From Thiomonas sp. FB-6 (GTDB lineage: Bacteria > Pseudomonadota > Gammaproteobacteria > Burkholderiales > Burkholderiaceae_C), in assembly GCF_000377645.1 (NCBI RefSeq), contig NZ_KB898480.1, positions 1 to 64,000 on the forward strand: 64,000 bases of DNA. Direction: 5' to 3'. Under the pieces are notes generated by a model, which worked only from the letters and a program-made list of their open reading frames with translations, made no database searches and was not told the origin of the DNA. Shown here in pieces: positions 58,832 through 64,000 of the stretch. Every line of letters begins with the position of its first letter. The stretch's first letter is position 1. Both the position numbers and the translations under genes were made by a program.

Positions 58832-58969
58832 GCGCGGGCTCCGGAAAGGTACTGCGGTGGTGGAACCGCCTCGGGCCTGCTGCATGCCGACGCTTTAGCG
58901 GTTCCCACGGCCGGTGGCTCAGGGCCTGCCGGCTTGTCGCCCCGCAAGTTGTCATTAACTCGGCGACAC
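58832..58969 (-). promoter_or_regulatory. Structured 5' leader of metK, unassigned
   Basis: The predicted leader (about 138 nt) carries three stem-loops: TGTCGCC/GGCGACA (58935-58941 with 58962-58968) at its very 5' end, GCCGG/CCGGC in the middle, and perfect GGAACCGC/GCGGTTCC arms (58898-58905 with 58862-58869) enclosing 28 bases. I could not match it to a known SAM riboswitch class. May be a regulatory RNA element; function unproven. Confidence 0.5.
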
Positions 58970-58974
58970 CGTGC

Positions 58975-58980
58975 ATTATA
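58975..58980 (-). promoter_or_regulatory. -10 box (TATAAT) for metK
   Basis: Minus strand TATAATGCACGG; predicts transcription from about 58968-58969, exactly where the first leader stem begins. The -35 region is GC-rich without a clear match. Confidence 0.6.
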
Positions 58981-59058
58981 GGCCGCTCGAGGCCGCGCGT
59001 GCCGGACGCCGCCGCATGGCCCTCGCTAACATGCACGGCTTGCCCGCCCCCTGCCCTG

Positions 59059-59934
59059 ATGCCGCCTTCCGCCATGCTGCGCCTGTTCCGCGTCCTGTCG
59101 CTGCTGCCGCTGGGCCTGCTGCAGGCCGGCGGCGGCGTGATCGGCCTGCTGGTGTACGCCGCCTCGCCGCGCTATCGCCGGGTGTTGCGCCACAACCTCG
59201 CGCAGGCAGGCTTCGCCTCGCGCGCGCTCGCGCTGAGGGCGGCGATGGAAGCCGGCCGCATGGCCGGCGAGCTGCCCTTCGTGTGGCTGCGCGACGGAGC
59301 CGGCGCCGCCGTGCGGCGCGTGCGGGTGAGCGGACGCGAGGCGGTCGAGCAGGCCTGGGCCGAGGGACGCGGCGTGCTCTACCTGACCCCGCACCTGGGT
59401 TGTTTCGAGGTCGCGGCCCAGGTGGCCGCGCAGTGGGGGCCGATCACCGTGCTGTACCGGCCGCCGCACAAGGCCTGGCTGAACCCCCTGGCCGGGGCGC
59501 GTCTGCGCCACAACCTGCGCACCGCGCCGGCCAGCGTGGCGGGCATGCGCCCGCTGTTGCGCGCGCTGCGCAACGGCGAGGCCGTGGGCATGCTGCCCGA
59601 CCAGGCGCCGTCGGCCGGGGACGGCGTGTGGGCGCCGTTCTTCGGCCGGCCCGCCTACACCATGACCCTGCCGGTGCGCCTGGCCCGGCTCACCGGCGCG
59701 CGCATCGTGTTCGCCGTGGCCGAGCGCCTGCCGCGCGGCGCGGGCTACCGGCTGAACTTGCGGGCGCTGCAGGGGCCGCTGCCCGAGGACCCGCGCCAGG
59801 CCGCGGCGCGGCTCAACCGCGAGATCGAGGAATTGGTGCGCACCTGCCCGCGCCAGTACCTGTGGGGCTACAACCGCTACAAGGTTCCGGCCGGAGCGCC
59901 GCTGCCGCCCGCCGGGCCGGAGGCCTCGCCATGA
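59059..59934 (+). CDS. LpxL/HtrB-type lipid A acyltransferase, first copy
   Basis: 291 residues from ATG 59059 (alternative ATG 59074 begins [13 protein letters not shown] and is equally plausible; neither has a ribosome site). An N-terminal membrane anchor is followed by the HX4E catalytic motif [18 protein letters not shown] and [20 protein letters not shown] in family order. Transfers an acyl chain to Kdo2-lipid A precursor at the inner membrane. Overlaps the second acyltransferase by 4 bases. Confidence 0.88.
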   Translation: MPPSAMLRLFRVLSLLPLGLLQAGGGVIGLLVYAASPRYRRVLRHNLAQAGFASRALALRAAMEAGRMAGELPFVWLRDGAGAAVRRVRVSGREAVEQAWAEGRGVLYLTPHLGCFEVAAQVAAQWGPITVLYRPPHKAWLNPLAGARLRHNLRTAPASVAGMRPLLRALRNGEAVGMLPDQAPSAGDGVWAPFFGRPAYTMTLPVRLARLTGARIVFAVAERLPRGAGYRLNLRALQGPLPEDPRQAAARLNREIEELVRTCPRQYLWGYNRYKVPAGAPLPPAGPEASP

Positions 59935-60824
59935 TGACTCGCCTGCTGCTGGCGCTGCTGTGGCTGCTGCACTGGCTGCCCTACCCGGTACAGGCCGCGC
60001 TGGGCTGGGCGCTGGGCAGGCTCCTGTGGCTGCTCGCGCGCAGGCGTCGGCGCATCGCGCTGCGCAACCTGGAGCTGTGTTTCCCGCAATGGGGCGCGCG
60101 CGAGCGCGAAGCCGTGGCGCGGGAACACTTCGTGTGCGTGGCGCGCGCGCTGCTCGACCGCGGCCTGCTGTGGTGGGGCGGCCCGCGGCGCCTGCGCCGC
60201 CTGCTGCACTTGCGCGGCCCGGTGGACGAGGCGCTGCACGGCGAGGGCGCGGTGCTGCTGGTGGGCCTGCACTTCGAGGGCATGGACGCCGCGTGGACCG
60301 CGCTGACCCTGGCCGCGCGCCGGCCGTTGTCGGGCATGTACACGCCGCAGAAGTCGCAGGCGCTGGACCGCTGGGTGCTCAGCGGGCGCAGCCGCTTCGC
60401 CACCGAGCGCATCGTCTCGCGCCACGAAGGCGCCACCGGCATGCTGCGGGCGCTGCGTCGGCACACGCCCTTCTACACCCTGCCGGACATGGATTTCGGG
60501 CCCAAGCATTCGCGCTTCGTGCCCTTTTTCGGGGTGCCCGCGGCCACGCTGGACGTGGTGCCTCGCCTGGCCGCCTCGGCCCGCGCCCGCGTGTACCCGG
60601 TGGTGGCTCGCATGCTGCCCGGCGCGCGCGGCTACGAGGTGACCATTCACCCCGCCTGGGAAGGCTACCCGGCCCTGCGCGACGGGCGCATCGCCGACAT
60701 CGACGCCGAACTGGCGCGCCTGAACCGTTTCATCGAGCAGCGTGTGCTGGAGATGCCCAGCCAATATCATTGGGTGCACAAGCGCTTCAAGACCCGCCCG
60801 CCGGGCGAGCCGCCGCTGTACTGA
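59931..60824 (+). CDS. LpxL/LpxM-type lipid A acyltransferase, second copy
   Basis: 297 residues. Hydrophobic N-terminus ([21 protein letters not shown]), catalytic HX4D motif in [46 protein letters not shown] and a C-terminal [12 protein letters not shown]. With the first copy it can supply both late acylations. The pair sits divergent from metK, as in many Burkholderiales. Confidence 0.9.
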   Translation: MMTRLLLALLWLLHWLPYPVQAALGWALGRLLWLLARRRRRIALRNLELCFPQWGAREREAVAREHFVCVARALLDRGLLWWGGPRRLRRLLHLRGPVDEALHGEGAVLLVGLHFEGMDAAWTALTLAARRPLSGMYTPQKSQALDRWVLSGRSRFATERIVSRHEGATGMLRALRRHTPFYTLPDMDFGPKHSRFVPFFGVPAATLDVVPRLAASARARVYPVVARMLPGARGYEVTIHPAWEGYPALRDGRIADIDAELARLNRFIEQRVLEMPSQYHWVHKRFKTRPPGEPPLY

Positions 60825-60853
60825 CCGGGCCACGTACTCCCACCGCCTCCTCC

Positions 60854-61735
60854 ATGGTCCTGCATTTCGCCAAGATGCACGGCGCCGGCAATGACTTCGT
60901 GGTCATCGACGCCACCCGAGAGCCCTTCGCGCTGCGGCCGGAGCAGTTGCGCCTGCTCGCCGACCGGCATTTCGGCGTCGGCGCCGACCAGATCCTGGTG
61001 GTGGAGGCTCCCCCCGGGCCCGAGGTGGACTTCCGCTACCGCATCTTCAATTCCGACGGCGGCGAGGTCGAGCAATGCGGCAACGGCGCCCGCTGCTTCG
61101 TCGCCTTCGTGCGCCTGCGCGGGCTGACGACCAAGCGCACGGTGCGCGTGCTCACGCGCTCGGGCATCATCGAGCCGAGCATGGGCGAGGACGGCGAGGT
61201 GCGCGTGGACATGGGCCCGCCGCGTTTCGACCCCGCCGAGATTCCCTTCGACGCATCCGGCCTGCATTGCACGCCGGAGGGCGATCTGCCGCGCTGGGAT
61301 CTGCCGCTGGACGACGGCCTGCTGCGCCTGAGCGTGGTGTCCATGGGCAACCCGCATGCGGTGCAGCGGGTCGACGACGTCGACCGCGCGCCCGTGGGCC
61401 TCGTGGGCCCGCGCCTGGAGCGCCACCCGCGCTTCGCCCAGCGGGTCAACGCCGGATTCCTGCAGGTGCTGGATCCGCACCACGCGCGCCTGCGCGTGTG
61501 GGAACGCGGCGCCGGCGAGACCCTGGCCTGCGGCACCGGCGCCTGCGCGGCGGCGGTGGCGGGCATGCGCCACGGCTGGCTGAGCAGCCCCGTGCGCGTG
61601 CAGGCACGCGGAGGCGAGCTGGGCATCGCCTGGCAGGGCCCGGGCCATCCGGTGCTGATGAGCGGGCCCGCGGTGCACGTGTTCGACGCCAGCATCGACC
61701 TCGATGCGCTGGCCGCGCCGCCGGCGGCGGCCTGA
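60854..61735 (+). CDS. dapF: Diaminopimelate epimerase
   Basis: 293 residues. The two active-site cysteines are C75 ([10 protein letters not shown]) and C226 (LACGTGACA). [13 protein letters not shown] and VSMGNPHAV are also standard. Converts LL- to meso-diaminopimelate for lysine and peptidoglycan. dapF-DUF484-xerC is the order also seen around E. coli dapF. Confidence 0.97.
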   Translation: MVLHFAKMHGAGNDFVVIDATREPFALRPEQLRLLADRHFGVGADQILVVEAPPGPEVDFRYRIFNSDGGEVEQCGNGARCFVAFVRLRGLTTKRTVRVLTRSGIIEPSMGEDGEVRVDMGPPRFDPAEIPFDASGLHCTPEGDLPRWDLPLDDGLLRLSVVSMGNPHAVQRVDDVDRAPVGLVGPRLERHPRFAQRVNAGFLQVLDPHHARLRVWERGAGETLACGTGACAAAVAGMRHGWLSSPVRVQARGGELGIAWQGPGHPVLMSGPAVHVFDASIDLDALAAPPAAA

Positions 61736-61754
61736 ATCTTCTGGAAGGAACCCG

Positions 61755-62417
61755 ATGGAACTCAGCGAACAGGACCTCGCCGCCTACCTGGCCGAGCACC
61801 CCGACTTTTTCGAACGCCACGCCGAGCTGCTGGCGACGGTGCAACTGGCCAGCCCCCACGGCAACCGTGCGGTGTCGCTGCAGGAGCGCCAGATCGAGAT
61901 GCTGCGCGACAAGATGCGCGCGCTGGAGCACCGCCTGGCCGAGATGATGCGCAACGCCGCCGACAACGAGGCGCTGTCGGGCCGGCTGCTGGGCTGGGCG
62001 CGCGCGCTGCTGGAGCAGCCCGACGCCGCCGCGCTGCCGCGCAGCGCGGTGGAGCAGCTGCGCCAGCGCTTCGACATGCCGCTCGCGGCGCTGCGCCTGT
62101 GGGGCCTGAGCCCCGAGTTCTCCGCGCTGGCCGAGGCCGCCCCGGTGGGCGAGGACATTCCCGTGCTGGCCAGCAGCCTGAGCCAGCCCTTCTGCGGTGC
62201 CAATGCCGGATTCGAGGCCGCGCGCTGGCTGGACGCGCCGCCGCAGTCGCTGGCGCTGGTGGCGCTGCGCGCCGACCCGCAATCGGCCGCCTTCGGGCTG
62301 CTGGTCCTGGGCTCGCAGCAGTCGGATCGCTTCACCGCGGACATGGGCACCGAATTCCTCGCCCGCCTGGGCGAGGTCGCGTCTTCCGCGCTGCTGCGCC
62401 TGCTGCCGCGGGCCTGA
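61755..62417 (+). CDS. DUF484-family protein (GAF-like)
   Basis: 220 residues from ATG at 61755 (GGAAGGAAC 5-13 bases upstream). N-terminal YLAEHPDFFERHAELLA and SLQERQIEMLRDKMRALEHRL with a coiled coil at about 40-70, then a GAF-like domain to the end (FGLLVLGSQQSDRFTADMGTEFL in part). Function unknown, nearly always between dapF and xerC. Confidence 0.92.
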   Translation: MELSEQDLAAYLAEHPDFFERHAELLATVQLASPHGNRAVSLQERQIEMLRDKMRALEHRLAEMMRNAADNEALSGRLLGWARALLEQPDAAALPRSAVEQLRQRFDMPLAALRLWGLSPEFSALAEAAPVGEDIPVLASSLSQPFCGANAGFEAARWLDAPPQSLALVALRADPQSAAFGLLVLGSQQSDRFTADMGTEFLARLGEVASSALLRLLPRA

Positions 62418-62420
62418 GCC

Positions 62421-63431
62421 GTGCCGGCGCCGCGGCCTGCCGTTCCCGACGCCGCGGCCGCGGCGCCGCAGCTGGCGCAGGCCTGCGAGCGGCACCTGCA
62501 ACGCCTGGAACAAGTGCGGCGCCTGGCGCCGCGCACCCTGGTCAATTACCGGCGCGACCTGCGCGACCTGTGCCTGCGCGCCGCCCAGGCCGGCGTGGAC
62601 GCCGATGCGCTGCAGGCGCGCCACCTGCGTGCCTGGGCCGCCGCGCTGCACGCGCAGGGCATGAGCCCGCGCGCCATCGCCGCCCGCCTGTCGGCCTGGC
62701 GCGGCCTGCTGCGCTGGATGGGCACCGAGGGCCTGCTGCGCAGCGACCCGGCGCGTGAACTGCGCGCCCCGCGCGCGCAGCGCCCGCTGCCCAAGGCGCT
62801 GAGCGTGGAGCACGCGGTGGCGCTGGCCGCCGGCGCCCCGCCCTCCGACCCACCTGCCGCGCCTGCCGATGCGCGCGCCGACGCGCGCGCCCACGCGATG
62901 ACCGAGCTGCTCTATTCCAGCGGCCTGCGCGTGTCCGAGCTGGTGGGGCTGGACCTGCGCCCGGTGCGCGGCGCCGAGCATGTGTCGCTGGGCTGGATCG
63001 ACTGGGACGGCGCCGAGGCGCACGTGCTGGGCAAGGGCGGCAAGCGGCGCAGCGTGCCGGTGGGCCAGCAGGCCATGCAGGCCCTGCGCGAATGGCTGCG
63101 CCTGCGCGGCGAGCCGCCGCAAGGGGCGGCGGCGGGCGACCGCGCGGCGCTGTTCCTGGGCCCTCGCGGGCTGCGCATCAGCGCCCAGCGGGTGCGCGAG
63201 GAACTGCGCCGGCGCGCGCTGCAGGCCGGCCTGCCGGTCGCGGTGCACCCGCACATGCTGCGGCACTCCTTCGCCTCGCACCTGCTGCAGTCCAGCGGCG
63301 ACCTGCGCGGCGTGCAGGAGCTGCTGGGGCATTCGAGCATCGCCAGCACCCAGATCTACACCCGGCTGGACTTCCAGCATCTGGCCAAGGTCTACGACCA
63401 GGCCCATCCCCGCGCGCGCAAGCCGCGCTGA
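62421..63431 (+). CDS. xerC: Tyrosine recombinase XerC
   Basis: 336 residues from GTG 62421. SAM-like N-domain, then catalytic R170 (SSGLRVSEL), K205 (GKGGKRR), H278 and R281 (HMLRHSF), H304 (LLGHSS) and nucleophile Y313 (QIYTRLD). Resolves chromosome dimers at dif with XerD. An Ala/Asp-rich insert (PADARADARAHA) near 150 is unusual but outside the active site. Confidence 0.95.
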   Translation: MPAPRPAVPDAAAAAPQLAQACERHLQRLEQVRRLAPRTLVNYRRDLRDLCLRAAQAGVDADALQARHLRAWAAALHAQGMSPRAIAARLSAWRGLLRWMGTEGLLRSDPARELRAPRAQRPLPKALSVEHAVALAAGAPPSDPPAAPADARADARAHAMTELLYSSGLRVSELVGLDLRPVRGAEHVSLGWIDWDGAEAHVLGKGGKRRSVPVGQQAMQALREWLRLRGEPPQGAAAGDRAALFLGPRGLRISAQRVREELRRRALQAGLPVAVHPHMLRHSFASHLLQSSGDLRGVQELLGHSSIASTQIYTRLDFQHLAKVYDQAHPRARKPR

Positions 63432-63451
63432 AACCGCAACCCCGCATCCCC

Positions 63452-64000
63452 GTGAAAGTCATCCGCCTGCACCCCGGCAAAGAGCGCGCCGTGCTGCGCC
63501 GCCACCCCTGGATCTTCGCCGGCGCCATCGCGCGCGGCGGCGCCGACAGCGGCGAGACCGTGCGCGTGGAATCGCACGAGGGCCAACTGCTGGGCTGGGC
63601 CGCCTACAGCCCGGCCTCGCAGATCCGCCTGCGCATGTGGAGCTTCGACCCGGCGCAGCGCATCGACCGCGATTTCCTGCACGAGCGCCTGCGCGCGTCG
63701 ATCGCGCGGCGCCACGACCTGGGCATCGACCTGCGCGCCGCGCGCCTGGTGTGGGGCGAGGCCGACGGCCTGCCGGGTTTCGTGGTCGACCGCTACGCCG
63801 ACGTCGCCGTGGTGCAGTTGCTCAGCGCCGGCGCCGAGCGCTGGCGCGAGACCCTGCTGCAGGCGCTGCGCGACGAGTTGCCCGGGCTGCGCATCCACGA
63901 GCGCTCCGACGTGGGCGTGCGCGAGCGCGAGGGCCTGCCCGAGCGCAGCGGCTGGCTGCACGGCGACGGCTCCAGCCGCGTGGACATCGAGGAACACGGC
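63452..64000 (+). CDS. rlmI: 23S rRNA m5C1962 methyltransferase RlmI, N-terminal part (cut by window edge)
   Basis: 183 codons from GTG 63452 with no stop. PUA domain at 1-75 (VIRLHPGKERAVLRRHPWIF), then the EEHB-like second domain (VWGEADGLPGFVVDRYAD, a SAM methyltransferase family signature). The catalytic domain lies outside. The RlmI assignment rests on PUA plus this motif; sibling RlmI/RlmK-type enzymes look similar. Confidence 0.85.
   Translation, partial: MKVIRLHPGKERAVLRRHPWIFAGAIARGGADSGETVRVESHEGQLLGWAAYSPASQIRLRMWSFDPAQRIDRDFLHERLRASIARRHDLGIDLRAARLVWGEADGLPGFVVDRYADVAVVQLLSAGAERWRETLLQALRDELPGLRIHERSDVGVREREGLPERSGWLHGDGSSRVDIEEHG

Noticed and set aside
58832-58969. Known SAM riboswitch (SAM-I, SAM-II, SMK or SAM/SAH class) before metK
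   Set aside because: I could not place the conserved cores of these classes; kept only as an unassigned structured leader.

Overview
The window reads as chromosomal DNA of a very GC-rich betaproteobacterium, most likely order Burkholderiales (by eye about 70% G+C; not computed). The evidence is gene order and family content: DUF3460-scpA-panB-panC, fmdB-DUF502-aspS-nudB, divergent yggS/pilT, the pilT/cyclic-nucleotide-binding/pilU cluster, kdoO next to a heptosyltransferase, an SAH riboswitch in front of ahcY-metF, and intergenic repeats of the kind seen in Comamonadaceae-like genomes. I see no prophage, CRISPR array, rRNA or tRNA. Mobile DNA is confined to the first ~600 bases, where two IS3-type remnants of opposite orientation abut.

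Layout: 1-600 IS remnants. 0.7-9.1 kb: thiol peroxidase, PfkB-type kinase, Fsr-like exporter, a periplasmic SIMPL protein divergent from a Do/DegQ protease, GNAT acetyltransferase, EttA and a thioredoxin-like protein. 9.1-13 kb: YggS divergent from the pilus retraction cluster pilT-cNMP protein-pilU. 13-21.4 kb (minus strand): SpmAB-like membrane protein, DEAD-box helicase, a small exported protein, the glrK-qseG-glrR (QseEGF) envelope-sensing operon, and rlmJ. 21.5-24.1 kb: sulfur module of a periplasmic two-domain rhodanese, a YeeE/YedE channel and a small membrane protein. 24-31.3 kb: operon fmdB-DUF502-aspS-aroG-nudB-ybhP-clsB. 31.3-37.9 kb: DUF4136 lipoprotein, ttcA-folB-folM, MidA-like methyltransferase, DUF2905 protein, MFS transporter and divergent LysR. 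38-46.7 kb: cca, fadD, apbC, metG and the lipopolysaccharide genes kdoO-waaC. 46.7-52 kb: DUF3460, scpA, panB, panC, nadB and an inositol-phosphatase-family protein. 52-55.1 kb: an exported protein with three cyanovirin-like repeats, then amn. 55.1-58.9 kb: activated methyl cycle metK-ahcY-metF. 59-64 kb: two tandem LpxL-type acyltransferases, dapF-DUF484-xerC and the start of rlmI.

Most interesting observation: the gap between glrR and the small exported protein gene holds a consensus-perfect sigma-54 promoter (TGGCACG-N4-TTGCT) reading into that gene, one perfect and two near-perfect GlrR/QseF boxes (TGTC-N10-GACA type) upstream of it, and a strong intrinsic terminator behind the gene. The QseEGF system therefore appears to control a dedicated single-gene transcript encoding an 81-residue exported Ala/Gln-rich protein, a target not known to me in the enterobacterial GlrR regulon. 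Other points of note are the SAH riboswitch and a separate structured metK leader, the triple cyanovirin-like repeat protein, a dispersed intergenic repeat with a variable 9-bp tandem block, and two promoters whose -10 boxes imply leaderless or nearly leaderless mRNAs.
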